Origin: Ruminiclostridium sp.
GTDB lineage: Bacteria; Bacillota; Clostridia; Oscillospirales; Ruminococcaceae
DNA length: 64,000 bases
Assembly (NCBI GenBank): GCA_017465545.1
Contig: JAFTVY010000051.1
Span: forward strand, 35,813-99,812
Direction: 5' to 3'
Shown here: one piece after another, positions 52,684 to 60,814 of the stretch
Position numbering within the stretch: the first letter of the stretch is position 1
Layout of the letters: every line of letters starts with the position of its first letter
The notes under the pieces: generated by a model
Told to the model about the DNA's origin: nothing
The model's input: only the letters and a program-made list of their open reading frames with translations
Databases searched by the model: none
Made by a program: the position numbers and the translations under genes

Positions 52684-53700
52684 GTGAATGCAAAGGACAT
52701 TGTAGAAAAACGCTTTGAAACCGTGAAAAAAGGCGGTTATAATATCGATGACGTTGACAGATTCTTAAGAGACGTATCTGTTGAATATCTCGGTATCCAG
52801 AAGGAGAATGAGGAGCTTGAGGAAAAGCTCAAGATTCTTGCAGAAAAGATAAAGGAATACCGCAATGACGAGGACGCTCTCCGTGACGCACTTCTTATCG
52901 CAAAGAAGCAGGCTATTTCTATCGAAAATGATGCAAAGGCTGAAGCAGAAAGAATTCTGAAGGAAGCTAAGGAAAAGGCTGAAAAGATTGTTAAGGATGC
53001 CAAGGACGACGCCGCAAAGAGAAAGGAACAGTCCGATAAGGACGTAGCCGCAGCCAGGGAAAAGGCAAAGAATATCATTGACGATGCCAATGCAAAGTCT
53101 GAAGAAATTCATCTTATTATGCAGCAGCGTACAGAAAGAGAGCAGATCGTATTACAGAGAACCAGAAAAGAGGTTGCTGAATACACTTCAAAGATTCTTG
53201 CGGCATACAGCGCTCATATCGAATATATCAAGGGTATTCCCGCTCAGTGCGAGAATGAATTTGTTATAAACACAGCAAAGGAAGTTGAAAGAAGAAAGCC
53301 TGAGGACAGCGCTTTTGCAAAGAAGCCCGAAGCTAAGAAGGAAGCAAAGCCTGAGCCTAAGAAGGAAGAAGCGAAGAAGGAAGAACCCAAGGCTGAGCCT
53401 AAGAAGGAAGAAGTGAAGAAGGAAGAGCCCAAGGCTGAACCCAAGAAGGAAGAAGCAAAGAAGGAAGAACCCAAAGCTGAACCTATAAAGGAAGAGGCAA
53501 AGAAGGAAGAGCCCAAGTCTGAACCCGTAAAGGAAGAAGCGAAGAAGGAAGTACCTGAAGCCGAGCCTGTAAAGGAAGAAAAGAAGGAAGAACCCAAGAA
53601 GTCCATCGGTAACACTATTCTTTTCAAGCTTGGTGCAGGCAAGGGCGACAAGAAGGATTCCCACGATAACCTTGAATTCGGCCAGAACTCCGATAACTAA
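52684..53700 (+). CDS. divIVA: DivIVA family protein with Lys/Glu/Pro repeats
   Basis: DivIVA binds curved membrane at septa and poles and recruits division or sporulation proteins. The 338-residue protein starts at GTG 52684 behind GGAGGG. Residues 1-40 hold the membrane-binding part (FETVKKGGYNIDDVDRFL), and 40-185 form a long coiled coil. Residues 226-295 are five 14-residue repeats rich in K, E, P and A, followed by a short C-terminal tail. It is longer than Bacillus DivIVA (164 residues) because of that extension. Confidence 0.94.
   Translation: MNAKDIVEKRFETVKKGGYNIDDVDRFLRDVSVEYLGIQKENEELEEKLKILAEKIKEYRNDEDALRDALLIAKKQAISIENDAKAEAERILKEAKEKAEKIVKDAKDDAAKRKEQSDKDVAAAREKAKNIIDDANAKSEEIHLIMQQRTEREQIVLQRTRKEVAEYTSKILAAYSAHIEYIKGIPAQCENEFVINTAKEVERRKPEDSAFAKKPEAKKEAKPEPKKEEAKKEEPKAEPKKEEVKKEEPKAEPKKEEAKKEEPKAEPIKEEAKKEEPKSEPVKEEAKKEVPEAEPVKEEKKEEPKKSIGNTILFKLGAGKGDKKDSHDNLEFGQNSDN
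53359..53568 (+). repeat. five 42-nt in-frame repeats inside divIVA
   Basis: Units start at 53359, 53401, 53443, 53485 and 53527, encoding variants of KKEEAKKEEPKAEP. A partial unit continues to about 53600. Units 1-3 are closest to each other; 4 and 5 have changes (IKEE, VKEE, EVPEAEP). Copy number may vary between strains. Confidence 0.9.
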
Positions 53701-53711
53701 AAATATTCCAC

Positions 53712-53753
53712 CACCGCCTGACGGAAAATCGGGCGGTGATGAGTTGTTTTTTA
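53712..53753 (+). terminator. terminator after divIVA
   Basis: CACCGCC (53712-53718) pairs with GGCGGTG (53732-53738) across a 13-base loop, followed by ATGAGTTGTTTTTT. The gap before the T-run makes it weaker than others here. Confidence 0.65.
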
Positions 53754-53792
53754 ATATTATACAGAACGTGTAGATAAAGAAAGGGTAAAGCG

Positions 53793-54314
53793 ATGCTTTA
53801 TATTACTCTTGCTGTAGCTGTGGTACTGCTTGCAATAGATCAGATAACAAAAATAGCGATAGATACCAATATGCAGCTGCATGACTCTATCCCGATCATT
53901 GCCTTCGGTGAAACGCAGGTGCTTAACATCACCTACGAGCGCAATACGGGAGCCGCCTTCAGCATACTTGAAGGAAAACAGATTTTTCTTATAATAATAA
54001 CCTCTCTCATAATGCTCGGAATCATATTCCTTATGGTTTCAAAGAGAGTTAAAAAGCCGCAGTATCTGTGGTGTATGTCTCTTATTCTGTCAGGTGGTAT
54101 AGGCAATCTTATCGACAGAATCGTAAGAGGCTTTGTAGTGGATTTTATCGATTTCAAGATAATCAATTTTGCGGTGTTCAACGTGGCGGACATCTGTGCG
54201 GTGGTCGGTGCAATAGGACTTTTCATCTTTGTTATGGTGGATGAGATAAAGGACGCAAAAAAGGAAAAGGAAAAGAAAAAGTCGGAAACGACTGAAACCG
54301 ATACGGCAGAGTAA
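53793..54314 (+). CDS. lspA: lipoprotein signal peptidase
   Basis: LspA cleaves prolipoproteins before the lipidated Cys in the membrane. The 173-residue protein has four membrane segments, NTGAAFS (51-57), GNLIDR, and catalytic aspartates D117 (GFVVDF) and D133 (NVADICAVVG). A Lys/Glu-rich C-terminal tail extends from about 148. The next gene begins 15 bases after the stop. Confidence 0.95.
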   Translation: MLYITLAVAVVLLAIDQITKIAIDTNMQLHDSIPIIAFGETQVLNITYERNTGAAFSILEGKQIFLIIITSLIMLGIIFLMVSKRVKKPQYLWCMSLILSGGIGNLIDRIVRGFVVDFIDFKIINFAVFNVADICAVVGAIGLFIFVMVDEIKDAKKEKEKKKSETTETDTAE

Positions 54315-54328
54315 CCGAAAGGACTGAT

Positions 54329-55240
54329 ATTACGCATTACAGCCTTATTTGTGAAGAAAACGACGTAAGACTTGACAAGTTCATAGCTGATAGTGAAACG
54401 GGCTTATCCCGTTCTGCCGCCGCCTTGCTGATAGAGCAGGGCGATTGTCTTGTAAACGGCAAAGCGGCTAAAAAGAACTGCAAGCTGAAAAAGGGAGATA
54501 CGGTGGAGCTTGAGATTCCCGAGCCTAAGGAAGCCGATATCGAGCCCGAAAATATACCTCTCGATATAGTATATGAGGATGACGATCTGCTGGTGGTGAA
54601 TAAGCCTAAGGGGATGGTAGTACATCCTGCACCGGGACATTACAGCGGAACGCTTGTCAATGCGCTGATGTACCATTGCGGTGGCAGTCTGTCGGGAATA
54701 AACGGGGTTATCCGTCCGGGCATAGTCCATAGAATCGACAGGGATACCAGCGGACTTTTAATTGTTGCAAAGAATGACAATGCTCATAATATTTTGAGCG
54801 AGCAGATAAAGGTGCACAGCTTTACAAGAGAATATATGGCGGTGGTGCAGGGCGTCATCAGGGAAGACGGCACGGTGAATGCGCCTATCGGCAGGCATAA
54901 GACCGACAGAAAGAAAATGTGTGTTACCGCTGAAAATTCGAGGGAAGCCGTTACCCATTATTATGTGGAGCAGACCTACAGACAGAATACTCTGCTCCGC
55001 TTACGACTTGAAACCGGCAGAACCCATCAGATAAGGGTACATATGTCCTATAAGGGGCATCCCGTGGTGGGGGATGAGGTATATGGCAACGGCAGTCCTA
55101 AGTGGCTTTGCGGACAATGTCTGCATGCAAAGAAGATAGGCTTTGTACATCCTGATGGCAGATATATGGAATTTGACAGCGAGCTGCCGGAATATTTTAC
55201 AAGACTGCTTAAAAGTCTTGAGACACAGAAAACAGAATGA
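54329..55240 (+). CDS. rluD: RluD-type pseudouridine synthase, ATT start
   Basis: The enzyme makes pseudouridine in 23S rRNA. The N-terminal S4 domain (EENDVRLDKFIADSE to LVNGK) and the catalytic D137 in HRIDRDTSG are present, with GRTHQIRVH. The S4 domain is complete only if translation starts well upstream of the first ATG/GTG/TTG in frame (TTG 54425). AAAGGA at 54317-54322 lies 6 bases before an in-frame ATT at 54329, giving 303 residues beginning (M)THYSLICEENDVRLDKF. I therefore infer initiation at ATT. It follows lspA, as in Bacillus (lspA-ylyB). Confidence 0.88.
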   Translation: MTHYSLICEENDVRLDKFIADSETGLSRSAAALLIEQGDCLVNGKAAKKNCKLKKGDTVELEIPEPKEADIEPENIPLDIVYEDDDLLVVNKPKGMVVHPAPGHYSGTLVNALMYHCGGSLSGINGVIRPGIVHRIDRDTSGLLIVAKNDNAHNILSEQIKVHSFTREYMAVVQGVIREDGTVNAPIGRHKTDRKKMCVTAENSREAVTHYYVEQTYRQNTLLRLRLETGRTHQIRVHMSYKGHPVVGDEVYGNGSPKWLCGQCLHAKKIGFVHPDGRYMEFDSELPEYFTRLLKSLETQKTE

Positions 55241-55256
55241 AGAAAGGACAATCAGT

Positions 55257-56060
55257 TTGGATTTTAAAAATGCGATTATAATGACCGACCTTGACGGAAC
55301 GCTATTAAACGATGAAAAGAATATATCTGAAAGGGATCTTGAGTCTATAAATAATTTCTGTGATAAGGGCGGACTTTTTACCATAGCGACCGGCAGAGGC
55401 TATTCTATGGCAAAGCCGGTAGCGGAAAAAGTGGGACTGCGTATGCCTGCCGTTATCTTTAACGGGGCGGCGGTATATGATTTTAAAAAGGACGAATTTC
55501 TGTGGCAAAGCTCGGTTACTAAAAAAGCGAGAGGCTATATAGCAAAGGTTATGGAAGCCTTTCCCGACATCGGTATAGAGGTTCTGCACGAGCAGACGGT
55601 ATACGTTCCTGCTATGAACGAGGTGGAGCGTTATCATATATCCCTTGAAAATACTAAGGTTGTGGAGTGCAGTCTGTCGGATATTCCCGAGGACGGCTGG
55701 CTGAAGGTACTTTTTGCATATTATCCTGAAAAAATGGCGGAGCTTACGGAATTTGTTGACAAGCATTGCAGCGAAGAAACTAACCGTGTGCTTTCAGCAC
55801 CGATATTCTACGAGCTGTTACCCACGGGAGTCAGCAAGGCGTACGGCTATCAGAAGCTACTGGAGGTTACGGGAAACGAGGGCAGATTCACGGTGGCGTC
55901 AGGCGACTATCCCAACGATGCGGAAATGGTGGCTTATGCAAAGCTTGGCGTTGCGGTATCCAACGCCCACGAGGACGTAAAAAGGGTAGCTGATATTATA
56001 ATCGGTAGCAATAACGAAGATCCTATGACACAGATAATTAATTATATTGCCGCACTTTGA
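55257..56060 (+). CDS. HAD-IIB (Cof-type) phosphatase
   Basis: A 267-residue haloacid-dehalogenase hydrolase of the Cof/YidA group: nucleophile motif D11-L-D13-G-T, TGRGYSMA, cap domain, GVSKAYGYQKL with the conserved Lys, and ASGDYPNDAEM. Such enzymes dephosphorylate sugar phosphates or flavin/PLP phosphates; the substrate is unknown. Start TTG 55257 has AAAGGA 8 bases upstream; the open frame reaching back to 55143 runs inside rluD. It lies 16 bp after rluD. Confidence 0.9.
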   Translation: MDFKNAIIMTDLDGTLLNDEKNISERDLESINNFCDKGGLFTIATGRGYSMAKPVAEKVGLRMPAVIFNGAAVYDFKKDEFLWQSSVTKKARGYIAKVMEAFPDIGIEVLHEQTVYVPAMNEVERYHISLENTKVVECSLSDIPEDGWLKVLFAYYPEKMAELTEFVDKHCSEETNRVLSAPIFYELLPTGVSKAYGYQKLLEVTGNEGRFTVASGDYPNDAEMVAYAKLGVAVSNAHEDVKRVADIIIGSNNEDPMTQIINYIAAL

Positions 56061-56063
56061 CTC

Positions 56064-56092
56064 TTGACTTATCGGCGGTAATGTAATATAAT
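56064..56092 (+). promoter_or_regulatory. transketolase operon promoter
   Basis: TTGACT (56064-56069), 17-bp spacer, TATAAT (56087-56092). Near consensus, 47 bp before the first transketolase gene. Confidence 0.88.
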
Positions 56093-56138
56093 ATTAAAGG
56101 CGAATAAAAGAAATATCACAGAAAGGATATTTTAAAAA

Positions 56139-56981
56139 ATGGATGCAACATTAAAAAAGCAGATGGAAATAACTGCAACAAAGGTCAGAATGGGCATTAT
56201 CGAAGGTGTTTACAATGCAAAGTCCGGACATCCCGGCGGCTCACTTTCAGTTGCTGATATGCTGACTTATCTCTACTTTGCAAAGATGAACGTAGATCCC
56301 GCAAATCCTCTTATGCCTGAAAGAGACAGATTAGTGCTTTCAAAGGGACACACAGCTCCCGCACTTTACTCTGTACTTGCTCAGCGTGGCTTCTTCCCCG
56401 AAGAAGAGCTCAAGACACTCCGTCATATCGGCTCAAGACTTCAGGGACACCCCGTATATAAGAAGGTTCCCGGTGTTGATATGAGCACAGGCTCACTCGG
56501 TCAGGGTATATCTGCCGCTTGCGGTATGGCTTTATCCGGCAAGATTTCCGATGATTATTACAAGGTATACGCAGTACTCGGTGACGGCGAAATTCAGGAA
56601 GGTCAGGTATGGGAGGCAGCTATGTTTGCGGCTCACTACCAGCTTGACAACCTCATCGCTATCGTTGACAACAACGGTCTGCAGATTGACGGCAGAGTAA
56701 GCGAGGTTATGTCACCCTACCCCATAGATGAAAAGTTCAGAGCCTTCGGCTGGTACGTAATCACAATCGACGCTCACGATTTCAACCAGATCGAAAAGGC
56801 GTTTGAAGAGGCTGAAAGAGTTGTAAATCAGCCTGTTGTTATCATTCAGAAGAGTATCAAGGGCAAGGGCGTTTCCTTCATGGAGGATAACGTATCCTGG
56901 CACGGTGCCGCTCCCAACGAAGAGCAGTACAATAAGGCTATGGAAGAGCTTAAGGCTCATCTTGCTGAGCTCGAAAAGTAA
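56139..56981 (+). CDS. transketolase, N-terminal subunit
   Basis: The TPP-binding half of transketolase, which moves two-carbon units in the pentose phosphate pathway. The 280-residue protein has SGHPGGSLS, SKGHTAPALY, GSLGQG and the TPP motif GDGEIQEGQVWEA. The split into two genes (280 and 311 residues) is common in anaerobic Firmicutes and archaea. AAAGGA precedes the start. The high use of optimal codons fits a highly expressed metabolic gene. Confidence 0.95.
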   Translation: MDATLKKQMEITATKVRMGIIEGVYNAKSGHPGGSLSVADMLTYLYFAKMNVDPANPLMPERDRLVLSKGHTAPALYSVLAQRGFFPEEELKTLRHIGSRLQGHPVYKKVPGVDMSTGSLGQGISAACGMALSGKISDDYYKVYAVLGDGEIQEGQVWEAAMFAAHYQLDNLIAIVDNNGLQIDGRVSEVMSPYPIDEKFRAFGWYVITIDAHDFNQIEKAFEEAERVVNQPVVIIQKSIKGKGVSFMEDNVSWHGAAPNEEQYNKAMEELKAHLAELEK

Positions 56982-56999
56982 TCGAAAGGAATGGATACA

Positions 57000-57935
57000 A
57001 TGGAAAAGAAAGCAACCCGTGAAAGCTACGGCGAGGCTCTTGTAGAGCTTGCCAAGAAGAGAGAAGATTTAGTAGTGCTTGACGCTGACTTAGCGGCAGC
57101 TACAAAGACAGGCACCTTCAAGAAGGCTTATCCTGACCGCTTTTTCGATTGCGGTATTGCAGAAGCCAATATGATGGGCGTTGCGGCTGGTATCGCCACA
57201 ACAGGCAAGCTTGTATTTGCAAGCACCTTCGCTATGTTTGCCGCAGGCAGAGCTTATGAAATTATCAGAAACAGCATCGGCTATCCCCACCTCAACGTAA
57301 AGATCGGTGCAACACACGCAGGTATTTCCGTAGGTGAAGATGGTGCAACTCACCAGTGCAACGAGGATATTGCTCTTATGTGCACAATCCCCGGTATGAC
57401 TGTAATCAACCCTGCTGACGACGTAGAAGCAAAGGCGGCTGTACTTGCTATGGCTGATTTTGAAGGCCCTGCATATATGCGTTTCGGCAGACTTGCGGCA
57501 CCTATATTCAACGATAAGGATACCTATAAGTTCGAGCTTGGTAAGGGTATCCAGCTCCGTGATGGTGATGACGTTACAATTATCGCTACAGGTCTTATGG
57601 TAGCAGAGGCTCTTCAGGCTCACGATGAGCTGAAGGCAAAGGGTATTAATGCCCGTGTTATCAATATCCACACAATCAAGCCCATTGACAGGGATATTAT
57701 CTTAAAGGCGGCTAAGGAAACAGGCAAGATAGTTACAGTTGAAGAACACAGTGTTATCGGTGGTCTTGGCAGTGCTGTCTGCGACGTTGTAAGCGAGCTT
57801 TGCCCCGTTCCCGTTAAGAAGATCGGTGTAAATGATACCTTTGGTCATTCCGGCCCTGCCGTTGACCTTCTCAAGGAATTCGGTCTTTGCGCTTCTAATA
57901 TCGTTGCTGTTACAGAACAGTTTTTAGGTAAATAA
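57000..57935 (+). CDS. transketolase, C-terminal subunit
   Basis: The pyrimidine-binding and C-terminal half of split transketolase: TKTGTFKKAYPDRFFDCGIAE-like region (about 32-52), AEANMMG with the catalytic Glu, and a C-terminal domain with VEEHSVIGGLG. ATG 57000 is preferred over ATG 56991, since AAAGGA abuts the latter and is 9 bases from the former, giving 311 residues. It lies 18 bp from its partner. Confidence 0.95.
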   Translation: MEKKATRESYGEALVELAKKREDLVVLDADLAAATKTGTFKKAYPDRFFDCGIAEANMMGVAAGIATTGKLVFASTFAMFAAGRAYEIIRNSIGYPHLNVKIGATHAGISVGEDGATHQCNEDIALMCTIPGMTVINPADDVEAKAAVLAMADFEGPAYMRFGRLAAPIFNDKDTYKFELGKGIQLRDGDDVTIIATGLMVAEALQAHDELKAKGINARVINIHTIKPIDRDIILKAAKETGKIVTVEEHSVIGGLGSAVCDVVSELCPVPVKKIGVNDTFGHSGPAVDLLKEFGLCASNIVAVTEQFLGK

Positions 57936-57940
57936 TTTTA

Positions 57941-57968
57941 ATCCACCGCTTATGGCGGTGGATTTTTT
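57941..57968 (+). terminator. transketolase terminator
   Basis: A 9-bp stem ATCCACCGC (57941-57949) / GCGGTGGAT (57955-57963) is followed by TTTTTA. Confidence 0.92.
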
Positions 57969-58032
57969 ATGACCTTTCACGAATACGGCTATCTTTCATA
58001 AAATAAAAAGTAGAAAACGGAGGATACTTTTT

Positions 58033-58278
58033 ATGAACAGAAGGATATATATGCTGTACGAGCTTGAGCAGGGTGAAACGGGCAGAGTTACCGATATATT
58101 CACAACCGGAGATATGCGCAGGCGCTTTATGGATATGGGACTTATCAGGGGAACGAAGGTTTCCTGCCTTATAAAATCAGCAGGCGGTCACATTTCCGCT
58201 TATCTTGTAAGGGGTACCGTAATAGCTGTAAGAAGCGACGACGTAAGGGAGATATTTGTAGAAAAGTTGAGAGAATAA
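58033..58278 (+). CDS. feoA: FeoA-domain protein, stand-alone
   Basis: An 81-residue FeoA (SH3-like) protein with GETGRVTDIF, RRRFMDMGLIRGTKV and ISAYLVRGTVIAVR. FeoA normally aids the ferrous iron transporter FeoB, but no feoB follows; the next gene is pyrC behind its own promoter. GGAGGA precedes ATG 58033. It could work with a distant FeoB or as an accessory domain of another transporter. Confidence 0.88.
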   Translation: MNRRIYMLYELEQGETGRVTDIFTTGDMRRRFMDMGLIRGTKVSCLIKSAGGHISAYLVRGTVIAVRSDDVREIFVEKLRE

Positions 58279-58342
58279 AAAATCCGACAAAAATTGCCCT
58301 TATTTTTGTTAAAAAAATAAGTAACTTTTTTTGTGATTTTTA

Positions 58343-58371
58343 TAGACAAATTGAAAAAAATATTGTATAAT
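58343..58371 (+). promoter_or_regulatory. pyrimidine operon promoter
   Basis: TAGACA (58343-58348), 17-bp spacer, TATAAT (58366-58371). The start near 58378 gives a leader of about 160 nt before pyrC. Confidence 0.82.
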
Positions 58372-58465
58372 TAAATGACTATGGAAATACGCTGAATAAA
58401 CACGGAGGATTTGTAAGAAAAAGGAATACAAATTCGGTTTTCCTTGAAATTAAAAATCCCCATTT

Positions 58466-58510
58466 ACCATGATTTTTTCCTTGTCAAATGAGAAAATCGT
58501 GGTTTTTTTT
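58466..58510 (+). terminator. leader attenuator before pyrC
   Basis: An 11-bp stem ACCATGATTTT (58466-58476) / AAAATCGTGGT (58493-58503, one G-U pair) is followed by eight T, within the leader between promoter and pyrC. TTTCCTTG occurs upstream (58439-58446) and within the stem-loop (58477-58483 region), and AAGGAA at 58421-58426 could pair with either, a possible antiterminator switch. No consensus PyrR-binding loop is visible. Confidence 0.7.
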
Positions 58511-58536
58511 GCAAAAATATACTGTGGAGGTGTAAA

Positions 58537-59808
58537 ATGGCAGTTTTACTGAAAAATGGATACGTGGTAGATCCTATGAACAGATTCCAGGGCAAGACCG
58601 ACATACTTGTGAGCGACGGAATAATTTCCGAGCTTGGCGAAAATCTCTCCTGCGAGGGCGCTCAGGTCATTGACTGTGAAGGACTTACGGTTATCCCCGG
58701 ACTTTGTGATATGCACGTCCATTTAAGAGATCCCGGCCAGACGCACAAAGAGGATATTCTCACCGGTTGCGAGGCGGCGGTGGCTGGTGGTATTACTGCG
58801 GTTGCATGTATGCCCAACACTACTCCTGCGGCAGACTGTCCCGAGGTCATCTCCTACATTTTAGAAAAGGCGAAGGATGCCAAAGCCAAGGTTTATCCCG
58901 TAGGCTGCATCACAAAGGGACTCGAGGGAAAAGAGCTCTGCGACTTTGAGGCACTCCGTAAGGCGGGCTGTGTAGCGGTATCCGACGACGGCAGACCGGT
59001 AAAGTCAACCACTATGATGGCTCAGGCTATGGTCAAGGCTCATTATGCAGGACTGAAGGTTATTTCCCATTGCGAGGACTTAGAGGTGATCGACGGCGGC
59101 ATTATGAACAAGGGCAAGGTTTCTTTAGAGCTTGGCGTAAAGGGTATGAGCAGACTCAGCGAGGATACCATAACGGCAAGAGAACTGGCAATCGCTCAGG
59201 CAAGCCAGATGCCTATCCATATAGCTCACGTAAGCACAAAGGGAAGCATCAATATAATCAGGGGCAATACTCACATCGGTGTAATGTGTACCTGCGAGAC
59301 AGCACCCCATTACTTTATGCTGACAGACGAGGCCCTGCGCTCCCGTGACGCCGACTACAGAATGAATCCTCCTCTTCGTGAGGCTGACGACGTTATGGCG
59401 ATAAGAGCGGCAATAACAGACGGCACTATCGACTGTATAGTAACAGACCACGCACCCCACTCGGCAGAGGAGAAGGCGGACTTTGAAAAGGCGCCCAACG
59501 GGGTGGTAGGTATGGAGACCTCCCTTGCGGCAACGCTTACGGCACTCTATCATACAGAAACGATAGACATAGCACAGATAGTAAGACTTATGTGTATCAA
59601 CCCCAGAAGAATCCTCGGTATCGAGGGCGGCTCCCTTGCAAGAGGCGAGGTTGCCGATATAGCAATATTCGATCCCAATGAAGAATGGGTGGTAGAACCT
59701 GAAAAGCTTCACTCAAAGTCAAAGAACACCTGTTTCAAGGGTATGACGATGAAGGGCAGGGTAAAATATACTCTGGTCAACGGCGAAATAGTATATAATG
59801 ATAATTAA
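58537..59808 (+). CDS. pyrC: dihydroorotase
   Basis: PyrC closes carbamoyl aspartate to dihydroorotate, the third step of UMP synthesis. The 423-residue class I enzyme has the zinc motif DMHVHLRDPG, VSDDGRPV, HCED, HIAHVST and the catalytic VTDHAPHS. GGAGG precedes ATG 58537. It is the first gene after the leader attenuator; pyrF, carA and carB follow in the same direction. pyrB, pyrD, pyrK and pyrE are not in the window. Confidence 0.96.
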   Translation: MAVLLKNGYVVDPMNRFQGKTDILVSDGIISELGENLSCEGAQVIDCEGLTVIPGLCDMHVHLRDPGQTHKEDILTGCEAAVAGGITAVACMPNTTPAADCPEVISYILEKAKDAKAKVYPVGCITKGLEGKELCDFEALRKAGCVAVSDDGRPVKSTTMMAQAMVKAHYAGLKVISHCEDLEVIDGGIMNKGKVSLELGVKGMSRLSEDTITARELAIAQASQMPIHIAHVSTKGSINIIRGNTHIGVMCTCETAPHYFMLTDEALRSRDADYRMNPPLREADDVMAIRAAITDGTIDCIVTDHAPHSAEEKADFEKAPNGVVGMETSLAATLTALYHTETIDIAQIVRLMCINPRRILGIEGGSLARGEVADIAIFDPNEEWVVEPEKLHSKSKNTCFKGMTMKGRVKYTLVNGEIVYNDN

Positions 59809-59843
59809 AATACAAACATATAAGAGAAAGGAATGGTAAGATT

Positions 59844-60776
59844 ATGTCACTTGATTTGCTTATGGAGGGAATAGCACGTACACAGAACCCCACAGTTGCA
59901 GGTCTCGATCCCAAGCTTGACTTTGTACCTGAATACATCAAGGAGAAGGCCTTCAATAAGTATGGCGAAACACTCAAGGGTGCGGCAAAGGCGATACTTG
60001 AATACAATAAGGGACTTATTGATGCGCTGTGCGAAATAGTTCCCGCAGTAAAGCCTCAGGCGGCTTATTACGAAATGTACGGTATAGCAGGTATGAAGAC
60101 TCTGTACAAGACTCAGGAATATGCAAAGAGCAGAGGTATGTACGTAATTACCGATGGTAAGAGAAACGACATCGGTACAACTATGGAGGCTTATGCGGCG
60201 GCACATCTGGGTAAGATAAAGGTAGGAAGCGAAGAATACACTCCCTTCAAGGGCGACGCTCTTACAGTAAACGGCTACCTCGGAAGCGACGGTATCAATC
60301 CTCTTCTCAAGGTATGTAAGGAAAACGACAAGGGTATCTTCGTTTTAGTAAAGACTTCAAATCCCTCAAGCGGTGAGCTTCAGGATTTAAAGATAGGCGA
60401 TATTACGGTATACGAGCATATGGGTAATATGTGCGAAAAGTGGGGCCAGGAGCTTATGGGCAAGTACGGCTACTCCGGAGTAGGCGCAGTAGTTGGTGCA
60501 ACCTACCCCGAGCAGATTGCAGAGCTTCGTGAAAAGCTTCCTCACACCTTCTTCCTTATTCCTGGCTACGGCGCTCAGGGTGCTTCTGCAAAGGATATTG
60601 CGGCGGCATTTGACGGTAATGGTCTTGGCGGTATCGTAAACAGCTCAAGAGGAATTATGTGCGCGTATAAGAAGGAAGGCTGCGATGAGCGTGATTATGC
60701 AGGTGCGGCATTCAGAGAAGCAATGCGTATGAGAGATGAAATTATGGGCTTTGTGGGAGAAATCAAGCTTCCGTAA
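59844..60776 (+). CDS. pyrF: orotidine 5'-phosphate decarboxylase, type 2
   Basis: PyrF decarboxylates OMP to UMP, the last step of the pathway. The 310-residue length and the sequence VAGLDPKLDFVPEYI identify the longer type 2 class. The active-site block DGKRNDIGTT (K with the two Asp) is intact, and GYGAQGASAKD forms the phosphate loop. It lies 35 bp after pyrC. Confidence 0.95.
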   Translation: MSLDLLMEGIARTQNPTVAGLDPKLDFVPEYIKEKAFNKYGETLKGAAKAILEYNKGLIDALCEIVPAVKPQAAYYEMYGIAGMKTLYKTQEYAKSRGMYVITDGKRNDIGTTMEAYAAAHLGKIKVGSEEYTPFKGDALTVNGYLGSDGINPLLKVCKENDKGIFVLVKTSNPSSGELQDLKIGDITVYEHMGNMCEKWGQELMGKYGYSGVGAVVGATYPEQIAELREKLPHTFFLIPGYGAQGASAKDIAAAFDGNGLGGIVNSSRGIMCAYKKEGCDERDYAGAAFREAMRMRDEIMGFVGEIKLP

Positions 60777-60814
60777 AACTCTTTTATATAAATTTTCGAA
60801 AGGAACAGACTTAA

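Noticed and set aside
53359-53568. CRISPR-like regular repeat
   Set aside because: The units are adjacent without spacers, in frame with divIVA, and encode a Lys/Glu/Pro tail.
53188-53664. Long minus-strand open frames opposite divIVA (158 and 135 residues)
   Set aside because: They are mirror images of the Lys/Glu repeat region, give Leu/Phe- or Ser/Phe-rich low-complexity products, and lack a Shine-Dalgarno site.
55143-55256. N-terminal extension of the HAD phosphatase
   Set aside because: It runs within rluD; TTG 55257 has a good Shine-Dalgarno site and the HAD motif follows at once.
58378-58536. Known riboswitch in the pyr leader
   Set aside because: I could not match any known class by eye; only the terminator and a possible alternative pairing are supported.
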